From positions 1 to 27,004 of the forward strand of contig JBGVTE010000125.1 of assembly GCA_041862375.1 (NCBI GenBank): a stretch of DNA of 27,004 nucleotides. Reading direction: 5' to 3'. Position 1 is the first letter of the stretch. Every line of letters starts with the position of its first letter. Below the pieces are notes generated by a model. It did no database searches. It had not been told where the DNA came from and was given only the letters and a program-made list of their open reading frames with translations. A program made the position numbers and the translations under genes. This DNA comes from WVZL01 sp041862375. Lineage in GTDB: Bacteria; Acidobacteriota; Aminicenantia; Aminicenantales; Aminicenantaceae. Shown in pieces: positions 6,512 to 13,966 of the stretch.

Positions 6512-7597
6512 ATGAAAAATATACACGCTAAGCTTTTTAACTTGCTTCGGGAAAAGAAACCTCTAGCTTTGGCCACAATCATTGAAACAAAAGGCTCAAC
6601 TCCTCAAGTGGTAGGAGCTTCAGCAATATTTTTCCCTGAAGGACTTTTAGCAGGAACTGTGGGAGGTGGTTTATTGGAGGCTGATACTAAGAAGAAAGCT
6701 GTTCAAGCCGCTAAGACAAGAACTTCCAAGATTTTCGAATTTTACCTGGAAGCTGATATATCATCTGAAGAAGGAGCAATCTGTGGAGGAAAAGCAAGAG
6801 TTTTTATCGACGCCTTTCCCGAAAAACATACTGATACATACGAAAAGCTCCATCAGTCTGTCCTTCAACGTAAACCTGGGATGTTAGCAACTTTCATAAA
6901 CGTACATTCTGATGAAAAAATATCTGTGCTCAGATTTTGGATAGATAATAAAGAAATTGCTCAAGCTCTTCCTGAAAGTCCCCTCTCCTTTTTCCAAGAT
7001 GAGGTCAGAAATGCTTTCATGGAGAGGAAGCCTTCCCTATTAAGGATAAAGAAAAAAATATTCCCTCATGAAATAAAAGAGAGTTCTCTCTTTTTAGAGC
7101 CAATCTTTCCCCTTCCTCAGTTGGTTATTGCTGGAGCAGGTCACATCGGCCAAGCTGTTGCCCACCTTGGGAGCCTGTTGGATTTTGAAGTTGCCGTCAT
7201 CGATGATAGACCTGAATTTGCTAATAAAGAAAGACTCCCTGATACTGATTACATTATCGTTGATGAAATAGCTCGCGCTATCAAGAACTTCCCTGTATCT
7301 TCTGATACCTATATAGTTATTGTTACCCGGGGGCATCGTTATGATGGGGAAGCCCTCCGAGAGTGCATAGCTTCTGATGCAGCTTACATCGGTATGATTG
7401 GCAGTACTCGAAAGATAAAGTTGATGAGAAAAGAATTCTTAGAACAAGGCTGGGCATCTCCTCAACAGTTTGACCGCGTCTACGCCCCTATCGGTATTGA
7501 TATCAATTCAAAGACTGTAGAAGAAATTGCTGTCAGTATCACAGCCCAGCTCGTTCTTATCAGAAGCAAAATTCAAGATAAGAGGATATTACAATGA
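6512..7597 (+). CDS. XdhC/CoxI-family molybdoenzyme maturation protein
   Basis: 361 residues. The N-terminal XdhC/CoxI domain contains KGSTP (27-31), GTVGGGLLEA (48-57) and AICGGKARVFID (89-100). The C-terminal Rossmann-type domain has GAGHIG at 208-213, then IDDRPEFAN, GMIGSTRKI and APIGIDI. Family members bind molybdenum cofactor, help sulfurate it and deliver it to xanthine dehydrogenase or CO dehydrogenase-type molybdenum hydroxylases. The start at 6512 has AGGAG three bases upstream and matches the family start; an ATG at 6479 lacks a ribosome site. It overlaps the next gene by four bases (ATGA). No molybdenum hydroxylase subunit is present in the window, so the client enzyme is unknown. 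Confidence 0.9.
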   Translation: MKNIHAKLFNLLREKKPLALATIIETKGSTPQVVGASAIFFPEGLLAGTVGGGLLEADTKKKAVQAAKTRTSKIFEFYLEADISSEEGAICGGKARVFIDAFPEKHTDTYEKLHQSVLQRKPGMLATFINVHSDEKISVLRFWIDNKEIAQALPESPLSFFQDEVRNAFMERKPSLLRIKKKIFPHEIKESSLFLEPIFPLPQLVIAGAGHIGQAVAHLGSLLDFEVAVIDDRPEFANKERLPDTDYIIVDEIARAIKNFPVSSDTYIVIVTRGHRYDGEALRECIASDAAYIGMIGSTRKIKLMRKEFLEQGWASPQQFDRVYAPIGIDINSKTVEEIAVSITAQLVLIRSKIQDKRILQ

Positions 7598-8184
7598 TTT
7601 GGGCCATAATACTTGCAGCAGGTGAATCTAAAAGGATGGGAAAACCTAAGCTTCTGCTCCCTTTTGGAGATAAAACTATAATTGAAACAGTTGTCCAGAT
7701 TGTTATTGACTCAAAAGTAGATGAAACCCTAGTTGTTCTCGGCTCAGACTGGAAAGAAATTGAGAAGAAAATCAGAAGATTCCCCTTAAAAATTTCTGTT
7801 AATCCTGATTTTCAAAAGGGCATGCTTTCATCTGTTAAATGGGGATTTAAAAAAATCCCTGAAGATACTCGAGCTGTTTTAGTTACCCTTGGTGATCAGC
7901 CTTCTGTATCGACGAATGTCATTAACAAAGTCATAGAGACCTTCAATAGTACAGAAAAGGGGATTGTTCTTCCCGTGTATGATAAAAACCGGGGCCACCC
8001 AGTACTTATTGACATGAAATATCGAGGCGAGGTTGAAGCTCTAAGTCCAGATGTAGGTCTCAGGGAGCTTGTTTACAGCCATAGTGAGGATCTATTGGAA
8101 GTTGAGGTAAAAACTTCGAGTGTTCTCCAGGATATCGACGACAAGGAAGACTACGAAAGTGAATTATTAAAAAGAAAAAAATGA
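7594..8184 (+). CDS. mocA: Molybdenum cofactor nucleotidyltransferase, MocA-like
   Basis: 196 residues, typical for MocA/MobA-like nucleotidyltransferases. The nucleotide-binding start is LAAGESKRMGKPK (7-19). Further signatures are QKGMLSSVKWG (74-84), the metal-binding GDQP (100-103) and RGHPVLID (133-140). MocA transfers CMP to molybdopterin to make the cytosine dinucleotide cofactor used by xanthine-dehydrogenase-family enzymes; MobA makes the guanine form. The tight coupling to an XdhC homologue favours the MocA role, but the sequence alone does not prove CTP specificity. It overlaps the xdhC-like gene by ATGA. The 141-base gap after it holds the promoter of the next gene. Confidence 0.82.
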   Translation: MIWAIILAAGESKRMGKPKLLLPFGDKTIIETVVQIVIDSKVDETLVVLGSDWKEIEKKIRRFPLKISVNPDFQKGMLSSVKWGFKKIPEDTRAVLVTLGDQPSVSTNVINKVIETFNSTEKGIVLPVYDKNRGHPVLIDMKYRGEVEALSPDVGLRELVYSHSEDLLEVEVKTSSVLQDIDDKEDYESELLKRKK

Positions 8185-8248
8185 TGCTTGCTTTCCCAGT
8201 CTAAAGTCGAAATTTATTTATTTTGTATTTAAATTAGAAATTTTTCCT

Positions 8249-8279
8249 GGAAGATTTTCCCTTTTCTCTTCGTCTAAAT
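8249..8279 (+). promoter_or_regulatory. ECF-sigma-type promoter of the secreted repeat protein gene
   Basis: GGAAGA (8249-8254) as a putative -35 element is followed after 16 bases by CGTCTAAAT (8271-8279) as a putative -10 element. From CGTC onward, 31 bases (8271-8301) match the region 8870-8900 in front of the sigma gene at 26 positions, and four of the five differences are A/G. CGTC-type -10 boxes are typical of ECF sigma factors. Confidence 0.6.
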
Positions 8280-8325
8280 GATATACGGAATTTAAAAAGA
8301 ACATTAATCAAAAATGGAGGAAAGT

Positions 8326-8697
8326 ATGTCTAGAATTTATCCTACCTTAACATTTTTTATTCTGGCCTTACTGACTCTCTTCCTGAGTGCACAAGAAGTA
8401 GATGTAACAGGAGATTGGGAGCTAACCGTGGAAAGTCCTCGAGGAGAAATGACCAGAAATGTTAAATTTATCCAGGAGGGGGAGAATTTAAAGGTGACCA
8501 TGGAATCCCCGAGAGGAGGCGAAGCAACAGGAGAAGGCACATTAAAAGGGAATGAAATTGAATGGACGATAACAAGAAGCACGCCAAGAGGAGAAATGAC
8601 GATGACTTATACTGGAAAAGTAGAAGGAGATACGATGTCAGGAGAGGTTCAATTCGGTGATTTTGGTTCTTTTGAATGGAAGGCAACGAGAATATAA
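8326..8697 (+). CDS. Small secreted protein with repeated S/T-P-R-G motifs, unknown function
   Basis: 123 residues. A signal peptide (about 1-22, hydrophobic, ending LFLSAQE) is followed by a beta-rich domain. The domain carries three related motifs, ESPRGEMT (36-43), ESPRGGEAT (60-68) and STPRGEMT (85-92), each within a short strand pair. It opens with VTGDWELTV and has GTLKGNEIEW and GKVEGDTMSG, a pattern seen in small exported lipocalin-like or beta-barrel proteins of unknown role. The start is set by GGAGG (8316-8320) five bases upstream; the ATG at 8314 overlaps that ribosome site and is unlikely to be used. It stands alone between two promoters that resemble each other, so it is probably a target of the sigma factor encoded next. 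Confidence 0.75.
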   Translation: MSRIYPTLTFFILALLTLFLSAQEVDVTGDWELTVESPRGEMTRNVKFIQEGENLKVTMESPRGGEATGEGTLKGNEIEWTITRSTPRGEMTMTYTGKVEGDTMSGEVQFGDFGSFEWKATRI

Positions 8698-8821
8698 CTT
8701 TTTCTTCTTATTGAAATAACACAGAAAAGAAAATTTATTTTCCCAACAATTCTTTCTCTGATCAATCATTATAACGCTTTTTAAAACTGCACATATGCCT
8801 TAAAATAGGAGATTAAGGATA

Positions 8822-8835
8822 GAACTTTTAAGTTC
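8822..8835. repeat. Inverted repeat upstream of the sigma operon promoter
   Basis: GAACTT-TT-AAGTTC, perfect six-base arms, lies 13 bases before the putative -35 element of the sigma operon. Position and symmetry would suit an operator. The sequence is short and A/T-rich, so this is tentative. The rest of the 8698-8848 gap shows no gene or clear terminator. Confidence 0.3.
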
Positions 8836-8848
8836 GCAATATCTAAAG

Positions 8849-8878
8849 GGAAGAATTTCTTCTTGTCTCCGTCTAAAT
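8849..8878 (+). promoter_or_regulatory. ECF-sigma-type promoter of the sigma/anti-sigma/MacAB operon
   Basis: GGAAGA (8849-8854), a 15-base spacer, then CGTCTAAAT (8870-8878). It shares 26 of 31 bases from the -10 element onward with the promoter at 8271. Transcription should start about 25 bases before the sigma gene. Its placement before its own sigma gene implies autoregulation, the usual arrangement for ECF operons. Confidence 0.62.
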
Positions 8879-8910
8879 TATGTGCGGAGTTTAAGAAGAA
8901 TTGAAGATGA

Positions 8911-9495
8911 ATGAAAGAAAAAGAGCTGGTTAAAGCCTCCAAGGAAGGAGATGAAGAGGCATTTTCAATTCTTGTAAAAAATTATCAAAAAAAGGTTTTT
9001 AACATGGCATATAGCCTTACTCGAGATCCACAGGTGGCTGACGACCTGGCTCAGGAAGTTTTCATTAAAGCTTACTTTGCTCTGCCCAGATTTAAGCTCA
9101 GGTCAGAATTCGGCACATGGATCTATCGAATAGCTGTGAATCACATAAAGGATTATTTGAGGAAAAAAAAGAAGATGAGAGAAATATCTCTTGATGATGT
9201 AGAAAAAAAATTGATTTCTGAGGACAAAGAATTATTCCTCCAAGAAAGGGAGCTTATTGAAAAACAAAAGATGAAAATCGTTGACAAACTTATTCATGAA
9301 CTTCCCGAAAAGCACCAGATCATCCTGACTCTCAGAGATATTCAAGGATTCTCTTATGAAGAAATTTCAAGAATATTGAACATCTCTCAAGGGACAGTCG
9401 ACTCCCGCCTATTCCGAGCGAGGAGAATGCTAAGATATAAACTAATACCTTTCTTAAAAAAGAAAGGAGGTAACTATGAAATGCAAAAAAGCTGA
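8911..9495 (+). CDS. ECF-family RNA polymerase sigma factor (RpoE/SigW-like)
   Basis: 194 residues, the standard two-domain ECF size. Sigma region 2 covers about residues 12-85, with DDLAQEVFIKAYFALPRF and FGTWIYRIAVNHIKDYLR. Sigma region 4 covers about 130-185, with ELPEKHQIILTLRDIQGFSY, EEISRILNISQGTVDSRLFR and ARR. It would direct RNA polymerase to envelope-stress promoters in response to release from its anti-sigma factor. The ribosome site is weak (AAGAAG/GAAGATGA). The stop lies 20 bases inside the next gene, giving tight coupling with the anti-sigma gene. The CGTC-type promoter upstream is the expected self-recognised site. The exact ECF group cannot be assigned by eye. Confidence 0.93.
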   Translation: MKEKELVKASKEGDEEAFSILVKNYQKKVFNMAYSLTRDPQVADDLAQEVFIKAYFALPRFKLRSEFGTWIYRIAVNHIKDYLRKKKKMREISLDDVEKKLISEDKELFLQERELIEKQKMKIVDKLIHELPEKHQIILTLRDIQGFSYEEISRILNISQGTVDSRLFRARRMLRYKLIPFLKKKGGNYEMQKS

Positions 9496-9970
9496 GAGGC
9501 TGCTTTCTCGATCTTTAGATGGGTTCTTAGAACCTGAAGAAGAAAAAATGCTTGATGAGCACATGGAGAATTGTCTTAACTGCCAAACAAAAACTAAAGA
9601 ATATCACATCATTCTCGATGCTCTGAAACAGAAGAAAATTCTTGAACCTCAGCCCTATTTCTGGGAACGTCTGCAACCCAAGCTAGAAGAGCGTAAGAAA
9701 TTCGAGCCATGGATGAGGTGGAAGTGGTTTAGTATACGGGCTATCCCTCTGTGCTCAGCACTCTTATTAGTTTTTGCTGTAGTTATTGCATTTTTCCTTC
9801 CCAGTAAGTCAGAAGAAATGAGCCAAACTGAAACTCTTCTTCTTCGTAATTTAAATCCTCTTCAAGAAACAAGGACATTGCTAGAGGAAGAAAGAATTGA
9901 AGACAAAAACATAATGCTAATCTTTACTGCATTGGAAGAAAAAAATGAAATAAGGAGATATTTCCCATGA
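9476..9970 (+). CDS. Zinc-binding anti-sigma factor, single-pass membrane protein
   Basis: 164 residues. The cytoplasmic N-terminal part has the zinc anti-sigma signature: C3 near the start, then H29-MEN-C33-LN-C36 (HxxxCxxC). One membrane helix (about 88-110, PLCSALLLVFAVVIAFFLP) leads to a short extracytoplasmic tail of about 55 residues rich in Leu, Glu and Arg. It should hold the sigma factor inactive at the membrane until a signal arrives. An excellent AGGAGG site lies inside the end of the sigma gene. It overlaps the following gene by ATGA, so sigma, anti-sigma and the periplasmic protein are made together. The assignment rests on the zinc motif, topology and position. Confidence 0.85.
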   Translation: MKCKKAERLLSRSLDGFLEPEEEKMLDEHMENCLNCQTKTKEYHIILDALKQKKILEPQPYFWERLQPKLEERKKFEPWMRWKWFSIRAIPLCSALLLVFAVVIAFFLPSKSEEMSQTETLLLRNLNPLQETRTLLEEERIEDKNIMLIFTALEEKNEIRRYFP

Positions 9971-10407
9971 AAAACCACTATAAATTCTGGATTATTATTT
10001 CTCTCGTTATTGTCTTCGCGGCTGGAGTTGCAGGAGGGATTATACTGGAGAGGAACTTCATCGATAAAAAACCTAAAAGAATATCAAAAAGAAGGAACCA
10101 TGTCCGTTTTCCTACCCTGGATACAATGTCTCAGGAGTTGAGCCTTACAGCCGAACAACAGGAACAAATAAGAGAAATATTTACCAATAACGAGGAAAAG
10201 TTCAAAAACTTGAGAAGCCAGATGCGTAAACAACTCTCATACATGAGATCTCTTTTGAAAAGCGACATTAAAGAAGTTCTAACAGACGATCAGAACAGTA
10301 AGTTTGAAGCTATGATCGAAAAATACCTGTCACAAAGAAGAAAAGAATCAGACGAAAGGAAGAAACGTCACAATAAAATCAACAAAGAAATTAAAGGAGA
10401 AACCTGA
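9967..10407 (+). CDS. CpxP/Spy/CnrX-like periplasmic sensor or chaperone
   Basis: 146 residues. A short cytoplasmic start is followed by one membrane helix (about 8-27) and a basic, highly helical exported domain. Two LTxxQ motifs characteristic of the CpxP/Spy/ZraP/CnrX superfamily are present, LTAEQ (60-64) and LTDDQ (105-109), separated by a long amphipathic stretch. Family members bind unfolded proteins or metal ions in the periplasm and modulate stress signalling. The location immediately after the anti-sigma gene, with ATGA overlaps on both sides, suggests it tunes the sigma/anti-sigma pair, as CnrX does in nickel-responsive systems. Which ligand it senses is not visible; no cluster of His or Met is obvious. 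Confidence 0.75.
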   Translation: MKNHYKFWIIISLVIVFAAGVAGGIILERNFIDKKPKRISKRRNHVRFPTLDTMSQELSLTAEQQEQIREIFTNNEEKFKNLRSQMRKQLSYMRSLLKSDIKEVLTDDQNSKFEAMIEKYLSQRRKESDERKKRHNKINKEIKGET

Positions 10408-11756
10408 TGAAAAAGAAAGTCATTATAGGCGTGGTTATCCTTGTTGTTATTGCCGGGATTGTCCTGGGATTTACTTTCTTTAACCGCAACAAAGACAAAG
10501 GCATAAAATATAAAAAAGAAGCGGTTTCAAGGGGAGACATTGAAGCCCTTGTTATTACCACAGGTGCTCTGAATCCAGTAACTATTGTTGATGTCGGAAG
10601 TCAGGTTTCAGGGAAAATTGCACAATTGTATGCAGACTTCAATTCCCTTGTTAAAAAAGGGCAAGTAGTAGCTGAGCTTGACCAATCTCTCTTTTTGACT
10701 CGTGTACAACAGAATGAGGCCAATTATCAAAGCACTCAAGCATCAGTAGAGAAGGCCAAAGTGAATCTTGAAAATTTGAAGAAAAAACATGATCGATCCC
10801 TGAACCTTTTTGAGAAAAAATTAATATCTTTCGAAGAAAAGGAGGCTACAGAAACACAATATTACAGTGCCAAAGCGGACCTTCAATCTTCAAAAGCAAG
10901 ACTCGAACAAGCAAAATCGCAGCTCGATTCGAGTAAGGTTGACCTGGCCTATACTATAATCAAATCACCCATTGATGGAATTGTTATCTCCAGAAACATC
11001 AATGTCGGCCAGACTGTTGCTGCCAGTTTCCAGGCACCTGTGCTCTTTAAAATTGCCAATGACCTCAGCAAGATGCAGGTAGAGTGCAGCGTGGATGAGG
11101 CTGACATAGGTAAAGTAAAAGAAGGTCAAAAAGTGAGGTTCACTGTGGACGCCTTCCCCGATGAAAACTTCACTGGCAGAGTGAGCCAGGTCAGGTATTC
11201 TCCTGAAATAATTCAGAATGTTGTCACCTACACGACAATCGTAGAAGTTGATAATCCTGAGATGAAGCTGAGACCAGGCATGACTGCTACAGTTTCTGTC
11301 GTCATCGGAGAAGCAAAGAATGTTCTGAGAGTTTCCAATGCTGCCCTCCGATTTAATCCCTCATTAACTCCAGAGGAAATGAGAAAAATTTTTGAAAACA
11401 TGAGGACGGAAATGATTGCAAAAAGAGGAGGTTCAACCCGGGCTGGAGAGCCCAGACCGGAAGGTAGAGCCTCCAGGGAAGGAGCACCAAGACCTCCATC
11501 AGATAGCCAAGCCTTTGGAATGAGAGGATTTTCTGGACAAAGGGACCAGATGAGAGAATTCTCACGAGTCTGGATTGAAGATGAAAGCGGAAAACTCAAG
11601 CCTATTTTTATCAGGACAGGAGTTACTGATAACAGCTATACAGAAATCGTCAGGGGAGAGCTGAAAGAAAGACAGGAAGTTATCACTGGTGAAGGCTCAG
11701 GAAATGAGAGCAGAACAAGCAGCAGGAGGGGCGGGATGATGTTCTTTAGGCGCTGA
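10407..11756 (+). CDS. MacA-like periplasmic adaptor of a MacAB-type exporter
   Basis: 449 residues. An N-terminal membrane anchor (5-25) precedes the first half of a lipoyl-like domain (VDVGSQVSGKIAQLYADFNSL, 61-81). A long alpha-hairpin coiled coil (about 97-178) and the second lipoyl half (SPIDGIVISRNINVGQTV, 187-204) follow, then a beta-barrel domain and a membrane-proximal domain. A disordered Arg/Gly/Pro-rich insertion occupies about 320-386 and the C-terminus ends in SSRRGGMMFFRR; both are unusual. It should bridge the MacB-like transporter and a TolC-type outer membrane channel. An AAGGAG site precedes the ATG, which shares one base with the previous gene's stop codon. The ATPase and permease genes follow on the same strand. 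Confidence 0.88.
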   Translation: MKKKVIIGVVILVVIAGIVLGFTFFNRNKDKGIKYKKEAVSRGDIEALVITTGALNPVTIVDVGSQVSGKIAQLYADFNSLVKKGQVVAELDQSLFLTRVQQNEANYQSTQASVEKAKVNLENLKKKHDRSLNLFEKKLISFEEKEATETQYYSAKADLQSSKARLEQAKSQLDSSKVDLAYTIIKSPIDGIVISRNINVGQTVAASFQAPVLFKIANDLSKMQVECSVDEADIGKVKEGQKVRFTVDAFPDENFTGRVSQVRYSPEIIQNVVTYTTIVEVDNPEMKLRPGMTATVSVVIGEAKNVLRVSNAALRFNPSLTPEEMRKIFENMRTEMIAKRGGSTRAGEPRPEGRASREGAPRPPSDSQAFGMRGFSGQRDQMREFSRVWIEDESGKLKPIFIRTGVTDNSYTEIVRGELKERQEVITGEGSGNESRTSSRRGGMMFFRR

Positions 11757-11798
11757 TAAGAGCTTTGATTTATCAAGACAAAGTTAAGGAAGAAGAAA

Positions 11799-12494
11799 AT
11801 GGATAACAATAATACTCTCATTCGACTTGAAAATTTAAAAAAGATTTACGAAGTGGGTGAGACAAAGGTCAACGCTTTATGGGATATTTCTTACACCGTA
11901 AAAGAAGGAGATTTGCTGGCTATAATGGGCCCTTCTGGTTCGGGAAAATCTACCTTGATGAACATCGTTGGCTGCCTGGACAAGCCAACAGAAGGTAAGT
12001 ATTTTCTGGAAGGTGAAGAGGTTTCCAAGCTTGATAAAAATAAACTGGCTCGCATTCGGAATAAAAAAATTGGCTTTGTCTTTCAAATATTTAACCTTCT
12101 TTCCCGGACAACAGCATTAGAGAACACAGAGCTCCCGCTTTTGTACTCAAATGTCTCCGGTAAAAAAAGGAAGGAACGAGCACTGGAAGCCCTCTCTTTA
12201 GTAGGCTTAGAAGGCCGAGAATTACACCGAACAAACCAGCTCTCAGGCGGGGAGCAGCAAAGAGTAGCTATCGCCAGGTCTTTAGTGAACAACCCATCTC
12301 TGCTCCTTGCTGACGAGCCGACAGGGAATTTGGATACCAAAACTGGTGCTGAAATAATAGATATCTTTAAAAACCTGAACGAGGAAAAAAATATTACAAT
12401 AATTTTAGTTACCCATGAGTCAGAAATAGCCCGTGTTGCTCAAAGAAGAATCTATCTCAGAGATGGTCAAATCGTTAAAGAGGAACATTCATGA
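11799..12494 (+). CDS. MacB-like ABC transporter ATP-binding protein
   Basis: 231 residues. Walker A is GPSGSGKS (44-51), the Q-loop is in FVFQIFNL (93-100), the signature is LSGGEQQR (148-155), Walker B is LLLADE (168-173), the D-loop follows in GNLD, and the H-switch is H206. The sequence is of the LolD/MacB/FtsE type, which couples to FtsX-fold permeases through mechanotransmission rather than classical transport. In many MacB proteins this domain is fused to the permease; here it is separate, with the permease 38 bases downstream. It starts 42 bases after the adaptor, with GGAAGAAG as the ribosome site. All catalytic motifs are intact. Confidence 0.93.
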   Translation: MDNNNTLIRLENLKKIYEVGETKVNALWDISYTVKEGDLLAIMGPSGSGKSTLMNIVGCLDKPTEGKYFLEGEEVSKLDKNKLARIRNKKIGFVFQIFNLLSRTTALENTELPLLYSNVSGKKRKERALEALSLVGLEGRELHRTNQLSGGEQQRVAIARSLVNNPSLLLADEPTGNLDTKTGAEIIDIFKNLNEEKNITIILVTHESEIARVAQRRIYLRDGQIVKEEHS

Positions 12495-12532
12495 TGCGCG
12501 GTATTATTTTCATTTAAATAGGAGCTAAAAAG

Positions 12533-13753
12533 ATGAAAATAGCGAGGATAATTCAGGTTTCCATCAGGGCTTTAAGCCGGAATAAAATGCGCTCTTTTCT
12601 TACTGCCCTGGGCATTATCATAGGTGTAGGGGCGGTAATAGCAATGGTTAGCATCGGACAGGGTGCTAAAAGAGCTGTTGAAGACCGGTTCAACTCAATG
12701 GGAACAAATTTACTTTTTATTCACGCTGGAAGTCTTTCTTTTCGGGGCCGTCATGGCGGAGGAGGAACTTATCAAAATCTTACTCCCGGTGATGCCGAAG
12801 CCATACAGGAAAGAGCTGATGCGGTGCAGTACATTTCACCCAATGTCTCAACCAGAGCCCAGACAATCTATGGGAACAAAAATTGGAACACTTCCATCCA
12901 GGGAGTTGGTGCGAAGTATACAGAAATAAGAAACTGGGAGATTGAAGAAGGGATTTTCTTTGATGAGAACATGGTCAAATCTGGACAGAAAGTTTGTGTC
13001 CTTGGCAGTGAAGTAAAGAATAATCTCTTCGAAGGAGAATATCCTATCGGAAAAATTATAAGGATCAAGAAGATTCCTTTCAGGATTATCGGTGTCTTAA
13101 GATCAAAAGGAGAGTCTGGTGGATGGTTTAACAGGGATGATATGATCGTCATCCCCTACACCACAGCCCAGAGAAGGCTCATTGGCATGACAGACAGGGT
13201 TCAGTCTATAGATGTCTCAGCTGTATCCACGGCCAGAACCAATGAGGCGTTAGAGCAAATTGAAGAAATTCTCCGAATTCAACATAAAATTGCTCCAGGT
13301 GCAGAAGATGATTTTCATGTAAGTAATATGTCGGAAATTGCCGAAGGTGCTGCGGAATCGACCCAGATCCTGACAATACTCCTGGGAGGCATCGCTTCCG
13401 TCTCGCTCCTTGTAGGGGGAATTGGAATCATGAACATCATGCTGGTCTCGGTGACAGAAAGAATAAGGGAGATCGGCATCAGAATGTCTGTTGGAGCTCG
13501 AGAAAAAGATATCCTTCTTCAATTCCTGACAGAGGCCATTGTACTAAGTGTCCTGGGAGGAATCATAGGAATTGGCGTGGGTGTAGCCACATCGAGATTA
13601 ATATCTCACTTTGCAGGTTGGAAGACCCTGGTTTCTGTAGGTGCCATCGCCCTGGCATTCCTCTTTTCAGGATCCGTGGGAATATTCTTTGGATTCTATC
13701 CCGCCCGTAAGGCCTCCAAACTGGATCCAATCGAGGCACTAAGGTACGAATAA
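12533..13753 (+). CDS. MacB-like FtsX-family permease
   Basis: 406 residues. The first membrane helix (about 18-42) lies in the typical NKMRSFLTALGIIIGVGAVI and is followed by a large periplasmic domain of about 230 residues (MacB_PCD type). The C-terminal FtsX domain has three helices: GGIASVSLLVGGIGIMNIML, the VLGGIIGIGVGVA region and the last IALAFLFSGSVGIFFGF. The conserved ERIREIGIRMSVGAR coupling segment and the PARKASKLDPIEALRYE ending are present. With the preceding ATPase and MacA-like adaptor it would export substrates (peptides, lipoproteins, antibiotics or siderophores in known systems) through a TolC channel. An AGGAG site sits upstream. The 213 bases after it contain no gene and no clear terminator. 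Confidence 0.93.
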   Translation: MKIARIIQVSIRALSRNKMRSFLTALGIIIGVGAVIAMVSIGQGAKRAVEDRFNSMGTNLLFIHAGSLSFRGRHGGGGTYQNLTPGDAEAIQERADAVQYISPNVSTRAQTIYGNKNWNTSIQGVGAKYTEIRNWEIEEGIFFDENMVKSGQKVCVLGSEVKNNLFEGEYPIGKIIRIKKIPFRIIGVLRSKGESGGWFNRDDMIVIPYTTAQRRLIGMTDRVQSIDVSAVSTARTNEALEQIEEILRIQHKIAPGAEDDFHVSNMSEIAEGAAESTQILTILLGGIASVSLLVGGIGIMNIMLVSVTERIREIGIRMSVGAREKDILLQFLTEAIVLSVLGGIIGIGVGVATSRLISHFAGWKTLVSVGAIALAFLFSGSVGIFFGFYPARKASKLDPIEALRYE

Positions 13754-13966
13754 ATAAAGGAGATAAAGAGAAAAATACAGAAACCAGAAGAAAAATATTA
13801 CAAGAAATTAGATATTAAAGGCAAAATCACAAAAGAAAATTAATCTTTTCCTTGAAGGGAATAGACAGAAGAAGAAGCGCAGACAATATTTACAAGACAA
13901 CAAATTTTTCATTTCTTGATTAAAGATTTTGTCTCGCTTCTCTTAATTTTATTAAGGAGGATTTAG

